Shown here one piece after another: positions 19,063-27,191 of a stretch of 64,000 bases of DNA; within the stretch, counting starts at the first letter, position 1, and every line of letters begins with the position of its first letter. Below the pieces are notes generated by a model, which was not told the DNA's origin, searched no databases, and saw only the letters and a list, made by a program, of their open reading frames with translations. This stretch comes from Bacteroidales bacterium. GTDB lineage: Bacteria > Bacteroidota > Bacteroidia > Bacteroidales > JAADJA01. The stretch is taken from positions 54,771 through 118,770 of the forward strand of contig JAIOZL010000009.1 of NCBI GenBank assembly GCA_021740645.1, written 5' to 3'. The translations under genes were made by a program, and so were the position numbers.

Positions 19063-20397
19063 ATGGAAAACAAAAAAGTAATGAATCGTTGGCTGGTTGT
19101 TGTAGGAGCCATCCTCATACAACTTGCTCTTGGGGCCATATATGCATGGTCAGTATTTACGCCCAAGTTAACTGCTGTGGATGGTTCATATCAATTTACC
19201 GCCGGACAAGCTGCATGGGTTTTCTCTGCAGGGTTATTTTTCTTCGCACTTGTAATGATTTGGGCAGGACGTAAACTTGCCAGTATTGGGCCTCAAAAAC
19301 TTGCTATGGCAGGTGGTATTGTACTTGGTATAGGTTACATACTTGCCGGTTTTATTGGTAATAGTTTTGCTGCGCAATTAATTCTAATTGGTATTGTAGG
19401 CGGATCAGGAATTGGATTGGCTTATGTTGTTCCCATAGCTGTTGGGGTAAAATGGTTCCCTGACAGAAAAGGTATGTTGACTGGTTTAGCAGTTGCCGGA
19501 TTTGGCTTTGGAGCAACAATATGGGTTAAATGGGCCGGTTCATGGGGTGGAGGCCTGTTAAACAACCTGGAATTATTTGGACTCGATGGCGTAAGAAGTG
19601 TATTTGTATTATATGGAATTATTTTCGCCGCAATGGTATTGTTGGGAAGTCTTGTAATGAAAGATCCTCCGGAAGGATGGTTACCTAAAGGGTACACCCC
19701 TCCGGAAAGTGGTGCGGCAAAAGCTACAGGACAGTTAAATTTTGATTCCAACGAAATGATGAAAACTCCGCAGTATTATATGTTGTTCATCACTTTTGTA
19801 TTTTCAGCCTTAGCTGGGTTAATGGTTATATATTGTATAAAACTTTTCGGCATAGATGCATTAACTTATTCAAAGCTGGGGTCACTTGATATCGCAAATC
19901 CGGATTATGAATCAACCAAAGACTGGGCAAGTGCTATTGCTGGTACAGCTATGGCGACATATGCTATTCTTAATGGCTTAGGCCGAATCATCTGGGGAGT
20001 AGTTTCTGATAAAATTGGACGAAAAATATCCATTTTCCTGATGTGTTTATTACAAGGGATCATCATGCTGTTTTTATATCAATTGGGCTCAGGAACCGTA
20101 ACATTCATTATTGCTGCGGCAATTATAGGGTTTAATTTTGGTGGAAATTTTGCATTATTCCCCGCAGCTACTGCCGACTTTTTTGGAAATAAAACAGTGG
20201 GTAAAAATTACGGGCTGGTTTTCTTTGCTTACGGTATAGCAGGAATTGTAGGACCACAGTTAGCAGGTGTATTTAAAGATGCTGCTAAAGGTGCCAATGA
20301 TCCCTCTGCATGGTTAACACCATTTATTATTGCGGGAATTGCTTGTATCCTTGGGGCATTTATCATTTTATTATCCAAACCTCCCAAAAAAGCATAA
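19063..20397 (+). CDS. OFA-family MFS transporter (monocarboxylate-type)
   Basis: The ATG at 19063 gives 444 residues. It has twelve predicted TM helices, with the N-terminal signature LGAIYAWSVFTPKL typical of the oxalate/formate antiporter (OFA) branch of the major facilitator superfamily. The inter-domain cytoplasmic loop (about 205-235) carries PPEGWLPKGY, also typical of OFA proteins, and the second half has the MFS loop GRIIWGVVSDKIGRK. OFA members carry small carboxylates (oxalate, formate, lactate). Position between acs and an acyl-CoA ligase suggests acetate, lactate or propionate, but substrate is inferred only. The gene is bracketed by two terminators, so it is a single transcription unit. 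Confidence 0.88.
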   Translation: MENKKVMNRWLVVVGAILIQLALGAIYAWSVFTPKLTAVDGSYQFTAGQAAWVFSAGLFFFALVMIWAGRKLASIGPQKLAMAGGIVLGIGYILAGFIGNSFAAQLILIGIVGGSGIGLAYVVPIAVGVKWFPDRKGMLTGLAVAGFGFGATIWVKWAGSWGGGLLNNLELFGLDGVRSVFVLYGIIFAAMVLLGSLVMKDPPEGWLPKGYTPPESGAAKATGQLNFDSNEMMKTPQYYMLFITFVFSALAGLMVIYCIKLFGIDALTYSKLGSLDIANPDYESTKDWASAIAGTAMATYAILNGLGRIIWGVVSDKIGRKISIFLMCLLQGIIMLFLYQLGSGTVTFIIAAAIIGFNFGGNFALFPAATADFFGNKTVGKNYGLVFFAYGIAGIVGPQLAGVFKDAAKGANDPSAWLTPFIIAGIACILGAFIILLSKPPKKA

Positions 20398-20412
20398 AAT
20401 CTTAAAAAATTT

Positions 20413-20440
20413 AAAGGCGCCTGAGGGCGCCCTTTTTTTT
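20413..20440 (+). terminator. intrinsic terminator after the MFS gene
   Basis: GGCGCC (20416-20421) and GGGCGCCC form a GC stem with a short loop, followed by eight T. Confidence 0.88.
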
Positions 20441-20482
20441 ACTTTAAGTTTTCATTAACTATTGGCAACCGCAATTAATTCT

Positions 20483-20513
20483 ATTGGTCAGGTCAATTAG
20501 TTTTCTACTTTTG
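20483..20513 (+). promoter_or_regulatory. promoter of the ADP-forming ligase/GNAT gene
   Basis: ATTG (20483-20486), exactly 19 bases, then TACTTTTG (20506-20513), a perfect -7 box. The predicted leader is about 45 bases. Confidence 0.55.
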
Positions 20514-20564
20514 TGAAACAATTAACAGCATTATTTTCGTTATATTGATTAAACAATTGTAAAC

Positions 20565-23249
20565 ATGCCCATAAAGAAATTAGATAAGATATTCAGGCCA
20601 AAGCGGATTGCATTAATCGGCGTTTCAAACGACCCCAATAGTGTGGGAGGAATGACACTGAGAAACCTGATTGGTGGAGGCTACAACGGGGTGGTATATC
20701 CGGTAAATCCAAAAAGGGAAGCCGTCCTTGGAATTCCTTGCTTTCCTGATGTTAAGTGCCTTCCTAAAACCCCTGATCTGGCTGTTATCATGACAGCTGC
20801 CAGTTTTGTCCCACAAATTATCAGTGAATGCGGTGAAGCGGGAATTAACGGCATAATAATCATGTCCGCAGGGTTTAAAGAAATTGGTGTAGAAGGGGCA
20901 AAACTTGAAGTGAAGGTAAAGGAAGAGGTAAAAAAATATCCTGATATGAGGGTAATTGGTCCCAATTGTTTGGGAATAATCATTCCAGGTCTAAGCATGA
21001 ACCTGAGTTTTGCAGCAGGTATGCCCAACAAAGGGCATGTAGCATTTATCTCACAGTCAGGAGCTTTATGTACCTCTGTGCTCGATTGGGCTTTTGAGGC
21101 CAATATTGGATTTTCTTATTTTGTATCAATTGGAAATTCAATGGATGTAAACTTTGGTGATTTAATTGACTATTTTGGCCAGGACCCGAATACAAAATCC
21201 ATTGTCCTTTATGTAGAATCAATTGTCAATGCAAGGGCATTTATGTCGGCAGCAAGGGCATTTGCACGTAAAAAGCCCATCATTGTATATAAATCAGGAC
21301 GTTTTCCTGAATCAGCAAAGGCTGCAGCATCCCACACCGGAGCAATGGCTTCTGAAGATTCTGTTTATGATGCGGTATTCAGAAGAGCAGGCATATCCAG
21401 AGTGTATGATTTTGGAAATATTTTCGATTTTACCGATTTAATTGGTCGCAAAAGAGCACCTAAAGGAAATGGCCTGGCAATCGTCACTAATGCAGGGGGC
21501 CCGGGAGTTATGGCAACAGATACATTAATATCTTTGGATGGCAACCTGGTTCAGCTTTCGGATGATACCCTCAATGAATTAAATGAATACCTGCCACCCT
21601 TCTGGTCGCACGGCAACCCGGTTGATGTGCTAGGAGATGCCACTCCTGAAAGGTTTTCGAAGGCCACTGAAATTGTTTTAAAAGATCCCAACGTAGATGC
21701 TGTGCTGGCCATACTGACACCTCAGGCCATGACCAATCCAACGGCAACAGCAAAAGCAATTGTGCAACTTGCAGATACCTCGACCAAACCTATTCTGGCG
21801 GCTTGGTTAGGAGGATCAAGCATGAGAGAAGGACAAATGATATTTAATAAAGCCGGCATGGCAGCCTATGAAACACCAGGCCAGGCTATCCGAGCCATCA
21901 TGACCCTATCAAGATATTCAAAAAACCTGGAATTACTTTTTGAAACTCCAAAAGAAGTACCACTCTCCTTTAGTTATAACAGGGATGATCTGAGAAAGAA
22001 ATACATTGAAAAGATATTTCCAAAGTCAAGTATTTTATCTGAAGACGATTCAAAGATGCTTATAAACGACTACGGAATTCCAACAACGCACCCAGAATTA
22101 GCAAAGGATGAAGCAGATGCATTAAAAATAGCTGAGAAAAAAGCTTATCCGGTAGTATTAAAAATCTCCAGTCCCGACCTTATCCACAAATCTGATGTAG
22201 GTGGTGTAGCATTAAACATTGAAAATGGGGAAATGCTTAAAGCCACATACAGGAATATGCTGGAATCTGTTTCAATCAATGAACCCGGGGCTAATATTAA
22301 AGGAATTACAGTGCAAAAAATGATCAAGTCAAAAGATTCAATTGAATTGATCCTCGGAATTAAAAAAGACCCGATTTTTGGAACCATAATGTTAGTAGGA
22401 GCAGGGGGTATTACTGCGGAATTGTATAAGGATCAGAGGTTAGAATTTCCACCACTCAATGAGCAACTCGCCCTGCAGATGCTAAAATCCCTTAAAATCT
22501 ATCCTTTACTTGAAGGGTATCGGGGAAATAAACCTAAAAATATTGAAAAACTAATCGAAGTTATTATCCGTTTATCCTACCTGGCTGCGGATTATCCTGA
22601 AATTCTTGAACTGGATATTAACCCACTGATCGTCTCACCTTACGACGTGATGGCTTTAGATGCCCACATTGTAATTGATGAAAGTTTAGTAGGAAAAGAA
22701 ACAAGGGATTATGCACATTTGATTTTAAGGCCCTATCCTGAAAGGTTTATCAAACCGGCAATTCTAAGTGATGGCACAGAAATTTTACTTCGCCCTATTA
22801 AACCCGAAGATGAACCCCTTTGGCTCGAAATGCTTGGTAGTTGTTCGAAACAGTCCATCTACTCAAGATTCAGGTATGATTTTTATTTTGACTCACACGA
22901 AGTGGCTACTCAATTTTGTTTTATTGACTATGATCGTGAAATAGCCATTGTAGCAGAAATTGAAATAGAAGGGAAGAAAAAATTAATTGGAGTTGGCCGT
23001 CTGATTTCAGACCCTGATGGAGAAATAGCTGAATATGCTGTGTTAATTACCGATGAATGGCAACACCGAGACCTTGGCCAAATCCTGACTTCATTTTGTA
23101 TTGAAATTGCAAAACAATCTGGAATTAAAAGGGTAAGCGCCGAAACCACTAAAGACAATAAACCCATGATCTTTGTTTTTAAAAAAATGGGATTTGAGGT
23201 ATTTTTTAATGACGATACTACAGTTACCGTTTCAAAAATTCTCAAATAA
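20565..23249 (+). CDS. ADP-forming acyl-CoA synthetase fused to a GNAT domain (Pat-like architecture)
   Basis: The 894-residue protein has, in order: CoA-binding Rossmann domain (about 8-135), succinyl-CoA-ligase-like domains (about 145-460), ATP-grasp (about 490-710) and a C-terminal GNAT acetyltransferase domain (about 735-894). This is the layout of enterobacterial Pat/YfiQ, which acetylates Acs. In Pat the ligase half is dead because the phospho-histidine is lost. Here the motif SHTGA with His257 is intact, as is the ATP-grasp histidine in IHKSDVGGV, so acetyl-CoA (or acyl-CoA) + ADP + Pi interconversion is likely. The GNAT pyrophosphate loop, normally Q/R-x-x-G-x-G/A, reads Gln833-His-Arg-Asp836-Leu-Gly838, so its first Gly is Asp. 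Acetyltransferase activity is therefore in doubt. It is monocistronic with its own promoter. Confidence 0.92.
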   Translation: MPIKKLDKIFRPKRIALIGVSNDPNSVGGMTLRNLIGGGYNGVVYPVNPKREAVLGIPCFPDVKCLPKTPDLAVIMTAASFVPQIISECGEAGINGIIIMSAGFKEIGVEGAKLEVKVKEEVKKYPDMRVIGPNCLGIIIPGLSMNLSFAAGMPNKGHVAFISQSGALCTSVLDWAFEANIGFSYFVSIGNSMDVNFGDLIDYFGQDPNTKSIVLYVESIVNARAFMSAARAFARKKPIIVYKSGRFPESAKAAASHTGAMASEDSVYDAVFRRAGISRVYDFGNIFDFTDLIGRKRAPKGNGLAIVTNAGGPGVMATDTLISLDGNLVQLSDDTLNELNEYLPPFWSHGNPVDVLGDATPERFSKATEIVLKDPNVDAVLAILTPQAMTNPTATAKAIVQLADTSTKPILAAWLGGSSMREGQMIFNKAGMAAYETPGQAIRAIMTLSRYSKNLELLFETPKEVPLSFSYNRDDLRKKYIEKIFPKSSILSEDDSKMLINDYGIPTTHPELAKDEADALKIAEKKAYPVVLKISSPDLIHKSDVGGVALNIENGEMLKATYRNMLESVSINEPGANIKGITVQKMIKSKDSIELILGIKKDPIFGTIMLVGAGGITAELYKDQRLEFPPLNEQLALQMLKSLKIYPLLEGYRGNKPKNIEKLIEVIIRLSYLAADYPEILELDINPLIVSPYDVMALDAHIVIDESLVGKETRDYAHLILRPYPERFIKPAILSDGTEILLRPIKPEDEPLWLEMLGSCSKQSIYSRFRYDFYFDSHEVATQFCFIDYDREIAIVAEIEIEGKKKLIGVGRLISDPDGEIAEYAVLITDEWQHRDLGQILTSFCIEIAKQSGIKRVSAETTKDNKPMIFVFKKMGFEVFFNDDTTVTVSKILK

Positions 23250-23255
23250 AATAAT

Positions 23256-24074
23256 TTATAATTCGAGCTTACTTATCATCTCTTTCAGAATGAGAGTCAT
23301 CTTCGGTTCAACTCTGGCCGCTGCATCAATTACCTCTTCATGAGATATCTCTACTATTTTACCCTCCACTCCTAAGTCAGAAATAATTGAAACTGCAAAA
23401 ACAGGCAGCATCATATGTCTCGCTACGATGGCTTCCGGGACGGTTGACATACCTACCGCATCTGCTCCTAATACCCTGATGTATTTATATTCGGCAGGTG
23501 TTTCAAATGTAGGCCCGCTAACGGCAGCATATACTCCCGTTTGAAAATGTATGCTATGTGACCTGGCAATTTTTGTAAAATGACGAATAATTTTTTTATC
23601 ATAGGTCTCACTCATATCCGGGAAACGAGGCCCCAGACTATCATCATTTGGGCCTAAAAGGGGGTTATTGCCCATTAAGTTAATGTGATCTTTAATTACC
23701 ATTAAATCGCCAATTTCAAAGCCAGGATTTACACCACCCGCAGCATTCGATAAAATAAGTAATTTGATCCCCAGTTTTTTGAGAACTCGAATGGGGAAAG
23801 TTAATTCCTGCATTGAATACCCTTCATAATAATGAAAACGGCCCTGCATAGCCACCACATTTTTGTCGCCGAGTTTTCCAAAAATTAATCTTCCTTCATG
23901 CCCTTTTACTGTGGACTCCGGAAAATTGGGAATATCTTTATAAGGCAAACTACTTTCAGGTATTATTTCATTAGCAAGCCCACCTAAACCTGTACCGAGC
24001 ACGATTCCAATTTCAGGATTTGTAGTTATTTCATGTCTAATGTAAGCTATTGTTTCTTCTATTTTCTTCAACAT
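23256..24074 (-). CDS. purine nucleoside phosphorylase
   Basis: The 272-residue cytosolic enzyme cleaves purine (deoxy)ribonucleosides with phosphate. Motifs of the trimeric PNP family are present: phosphate loop GTGLGGLA (about 26-33), KGHEGRL, QGRFHYYEGY, LSNAAGGVNP, GPTFETPAEY and GMSTVPE. The conserved Glu and Asn residues indicate the inosine/guanosine-specific class rather than the hexameric DeoD. Its start codon lies inside the lpxK gene (38-base overlap), so it is probably translated from the same mRNA. Confidence 0.95.
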   Translation of the reverse strand: MLKKIEETIAYIRHEITTNPEIGIVLGTGLGGLANEIIPESSLPYKDIPNFPESTVKGHEGRLIFGKLGDKNVVAMQGRFHYYEGYSMQELTFPIRVLKKLGIKLLILSNAAGGVNPGFEIGDLMVIKDHINLMGNNPLLGPNDDSLGPRFPDMSETYDKKIIRHFTKIARSHSIHFQTGVYAAVSGPTFETPAEYKYIRVLGADAVGMSTVPEAIVARHMMLPVFAVSIISDLGVEGKIVEISHEEVIDAAARVEPKMTLILKEMISKLEL

Positions 24075-25128
24075 AGTTCAATATTAATTGATTAAATTTT
24101 TCTCTGTCTTCTTTATTTATTACTACCTCAATAGGCACATAACATATAGGTAGATGTTTTATCGCATCCATAAGATGGGGCAACATAAGCCTCATCATAT
24201 CCTTTTGTGTGGTAACAATAATCTTATTTTTAGTAAAAATGGATTTAAAATGTTCATCTAGTTTCTTTACATCCTCTAACGTAAACTGATGATGATCGGG
24301 AAATATCATCTTTCTGAGATCCGTGCACATTTCCTTTAAGTAAATTTCCAACGGGTATGGATTAGCGATACCAGCAAAAAGTAAAATTGAGGAAAACTTG
24401 CAACTTTTAGGCTTATTAAATTCAATACCAGGCATGACAATTAGCTTTCCATGACGAATTCTTGAGAAAAACAGGTGCTGACGTTTGGTAGGTTTTAATT
24501 GCTTTTTTATTCGTCTTTTTGTAAAAGGCGAAATGACTTTAGGTGATTTTGTAACCAATATTATATCAGCTCTTTTGGCCCCAGATTTGAATTCCCGAAG
24601 TGTACCACTTGGCAACATAAAATCTTCAGAAAATAATTGATAAAAATCGGTAAGAAGTATAGAAACTCCAGGCTTTACATACCTATGCTGGAAAGCATCA
24701 TCTAACAATATCACCCTGGGAACTGGTTCTGTTTCCAATAATTTTTCAATTCCATAAACTCTTTTTTCTGCCACTGCTACAATGGCATTTGGAAAATTCT
24801 GCTTTAATTGCGCTGCCTCATCTCCAAGTTCATTCATTCCATGTTCAGGAGCAGCTAGAATAAAACCTTTGGATTTTCTTTTATAACCTCTGCTTAAAAT
24901 GGCAATTTTCAGGTCATCCCCCAGCAACCTCATCATGTATTCAATATGTGGGGTTTTCCCTGTGCCCCCGGTTGAAAGATTACCAACTGAGATGACAGGA
25001 ATATCAAATTCTCTGGTGGATAAAACTTTTAAATCAAACAGCTTATTTCTTACCCAGGTAATTACACCATAAAGTATGGAAAAAGGGACTAATATTAACC
25101 TTACAAAAGACACAGGATAAAAATACAA
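24037..25128 (-). CDS. lpxK: tetraacyldisaccharide 4'-kinase
   Basis: LpxK phosphorylates the 4' position of the lipid A disaccharide precursor at the inner face of the cytoplasmic membrane. The membrane-associating N-terminus contains LVPFSILYG (13-21). The P-loop is VGNLSTGGTGKTP (48-60), and HRYVKPG and DHHQFT further on match family landmarks. Length is 363 from a TTG at 25128; an in-frame GTG at 25113 is the alternative, and no ATG fits. Its 3' end overlaps the purine nucleoside phosphorylase gene by 38 bases. Confidence 0.93.
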   Translation of the reverse strand: MYFYPVSFVRLILVPFSILYGVITWVRNKLFDLKVLSTREFDIPVISVGNLSTGGTGKTPHIEYMMRLLGDDLKIAILSRGYKRKSKGFILAAPEHGMNELGDEAAQLKQNFPNAIVAVAEKRVYGIEKLLETEPVPRVILLDDAFQHRYVKPGVSILLTDFYQLFSEDFMLPSGTLREFKSGAKRADIILVTKSPKVISPFTKRRIKKQLKPTKRQHLFFSRIRHGKLIVMPGIEFNKPKSCKFSSILLFAGIANPYPLEIYLKEMCTDLRKMIFPDHHQFTLEDVKKLDEHFKSIFTKNKIIVTTQKDMMRLMLPHLMDAIKHLPICYVPIEVVINKEDREKFNQLILNYVEENRRNNSLH

Positions 25129-25163
25129 ATAGTTTTTTACCGGTCAACAAGGATTTTTACCTG

Positions 25164-25171
25164 TAAATTTG
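25164..25171 (+). promoter_or_regulatory. candidate -7 box for the Nif3 operon
   Basis: TAAATTTG is a perfect TAnnTTTG, 24 bases before the Nif3 ATG, in the divergent lpxK/Nif3 gap. No good -33 box is seen. Confidence 0.4.
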
Positions 25172-25195
25172 TAGTCTATTATTAAATCCAGTAAC

Positions 25196-26290
25196 ATGAA
25201 ACTTAAAGATATTCTTGTCCCACTGCAAGAGTTTGCGCCTCTTAATTTGCAGGAAGATTACGATAATGCAGGCTTATTGATCGGAAATTATGATCAGGAA
25301 ATTTCAGGGGTTCTTATTTCTGTCGACATCACACAGAAAGTTCTTAATGAAGCTCTCTCTAAAAAATGCAACCTTATTATCTCACACCATCCCATGATAT
25401 TTAAGGGATTAAAAAGTATAACTGGAAAAACTGATACAGAGCGTTTGGTAGAAAAGTGCATCCTAATGAAACTGGCAGTTTATGCCATGCACACCAACCT
25501 TGACAACACCTATTATGGAATTAATGACATTTTATGCAACAAATTAGGATTAATAAACACCCGGATTTTGTCCCCAAAAAGTGACTTACTCAAAAAGCTT
25601 GTAACATTTTGCCCAACGGATAAAGTTGAAAAAGTTAGAGAAGCTATATTTAATGCAGGTGCCGGCCATATAGGGGAATACGATCAATGCAGTTTTAATG
25701 TCGAAGGTACTGGCACTTTCAGGGGATCAGAAAACTCAAATCCATTTGTGGGTAAAAAGGGGGCTCTTCATTATGAAAAGGAAGTAAAGGTGGAAGTTGT
25801 ATTTCCGCACTATTTGCAAAATAAGATCGTTCAGGCACTTGTTGATTCACATCCATACGAAGAGGTCGCTTATGACATTTACAGTCTGGATAATAAATGG
25901 GACCGATCAGGTGCTGGTAAAATTGGTGAGTTGCAGGAGGAAATAGATGAGAAGGAATTCCTTTTAAAAGTAAAAAAAATAGTTAAAACCGGATGTATTC
26001 GTCACAGTGTATTTAATAACAGGAAAATTAAAAAAGTAGCTGTTTGTGGAGGAGCCGGTAGTTTTTTGATCTCACAGGCCAAACAGTCTGGTGCAGATAT
26101 TTTTATTTCGGGCGATATAAAATATCATGACTTTTTTGAAGCTGATGATAAAATGATGATAGCAGACATTGGACATTACGAAAGTGAGCAATATGCAAAA
26201 GAATTAATTTATAGTGTTTTAATTGAAAATTTTTCTAATTTTGCAGTCCTTATTTCAGAAACAAATACAAACTCGGTTAATTATTTATAA
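25196..26290 (+). CDS. Nif3-like dinuclear metal-centre protein
   Basis: The 364-residue protein belongs to the NIF3/YbgI family, which forms hexameric toroids with a two-metal site. Metal ligands are visible in SHHPMIFKG (His-His, near 63), HTNLDN (near 100) and, at the C-terminal half, GDIKYHDF and GHYESEQ. The length reflects the central PII-like insert (about 130-240) of the long bacterial form. Biochemical function is unsettled; GTP cyclohydrolase type 2 labels in databases are weakly based. It pairs with the zinc-ribbon gene 11 bases downstream, a conserved association in bacteria. Confidence 0.93.
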   Translation: MKLKDILVPLQEFAPLNLQEDYDNAGLLIGNYDQEISGVLISVDITQKVLNEALSKKCNLIISHHPMIFKGLKSITGKTDTERLVEKCILMKLAVYAMHTNLDNTYYGINDILCNKLGLINTRILSPKSDLLKKLVTFCPTDKVEKVREAIFNAGAGHIGEYDQCSFNVEGTGTFRGSENSNPFVGKKGALHYEKEVKVEVVFPHYLQNKIVQALVDSHPYEEVAYDIYSLDNKWDRSGAGKIGELQEEIDEKEFLLKVKKIVKTGCIRHSVFNNRKIKKVAVCGGAGSFLISQAKQSGADIFISGDIKYHDFFEADDKMMIADIGHYESEQYAKELIYSVLIENFSNFAVLISETNTNSVNYL

Positions 26291-26301
26291 ATTAATCAAT
26301 T

Positions 26302-27114
26302 ATGGCAAAAAAAACAGAAGATATAGTGGACAATAAAGCAAAAAAAAATACGACTGAAGTTAAAGATGAGGAAATAACTGTTGAGAAAAGATTACTTGCT
26401 TTATATAAATTACAACAAATAGATTCGCAGATTGACAAAATCAGGATTATCAGAGGTGAGTTACCTTTAGAGGTGCAAGATTTAGAAGATGAGGTGGCAG
26501 GGCTTGAAACCAGGATAAGCAATTATGTAGAAGAAACCAATTCGTTGAAAAAGCAAATAGCGGATAAGGAAGCTGGGATGAAAGAAAGCGAAAACATGAT
26601 CAAGAAGTATGAAAAGCAGCAAATGAATGTAAGGAATAATCGTGAATATGATTCGCTTTCAAAAGAAATTGAATTTCAAACTCTTGAAATCCAGTTAAGT
26701 GAAAAAAGAATTGCAGAGTTCGCTCAAAAACTTGAATTAATAGCCACTGAAATTGAAAATGCGAAAGGTGAGCTGGAAGAAACCAAAAAAGAATTTGAAA
26801 TAAAAAAAGGGGAATTAACGGATATTGTAACTGAAACTGAAAAAGAAGAAGTTGCCCTAATTTCTAATTCGGAAGCAAACCAAAAATACATTGAGGAACG
26901 ACTTTTAACGGCCTATCAAAGGATCAGAAAAAATGCCAGAAACGGATTGGCCGTGGTGCAGATTGAGCGTGATGCATGTGGCGGATGCTTTAATAAAATT
27001 CCCCCTCAGCACCAATTGGATATCCGTATGCACAAAAAAATCATTGTTTGTGAATACTGTGGTAGAATCCTCGTTGATCAAAACATAGCCGACATTGTGA
27101 ATCAGGAAAACTAA
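26302..27114 (+). CDS. CT398-like coiled-coil zinc-ribbon protein
   Basis: The 270-residue protein has an acidic/Lys-rich N-terminal extension (1-25), a long antiparallel coiled-coil hairpin (about 30-200) and a C-terminal C4 zinc ribbon (CGGC at about 222-225 and CEYCGR about 25 residues later). This is the CT398/HP0958-type architecture, for which roles in RNA binding and chaperone-like protein binding have been shown in other bacteria. It is the second gene of the Nif3 operon and ends at a strong terminator. Confidence 0.9.
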   Translation: MAKKTEDIVDNKAKKNTTEVKDEEITVEKRLLALYKLQQIDSQIDKIRIIRGELPLEVQDLEDEVAGLETRISNYVEETNSLKKQIADKEAGMKESENMIKKYEKQQMNVRNNREYDSLSKEIEFQTLEIQLSEKRIAEFAQKLELIATEIENAKGELEETKKEFEIKKGELTDIVTETEKEEVALISNSEANQKYIEERLLTAYQRIRKNARNGLAVVQIERDACGGCFNKIPPQHQLDIRMHKKIIVCEYCGRILVDQNIADIVNQEN

Positions 27115-27130
27115 ATAAAAATATTGTCGT

Positions 27131-27168
27131 AAAAAAGAGGGGTTTGGAATCATGCCCCTCTTTTTTTT
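27131..27168. terminator. intrinsic terminator of the Nif3 operon
   Basis: AAAAAAGAGGGG pairs with CCCCTCTTTTTT around a 12-base loop, followed by further T. Confidence 0.92.
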
Positions 27169-27191
27169 ATTTTTATACTCAATAACGCATC

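Noticed and set aside
20681..21103. Minus-strand frame of 140 codons inside the ligase/GNAT gene
   Set aside because: Antisense shadow; no start context and no recognised sequence.
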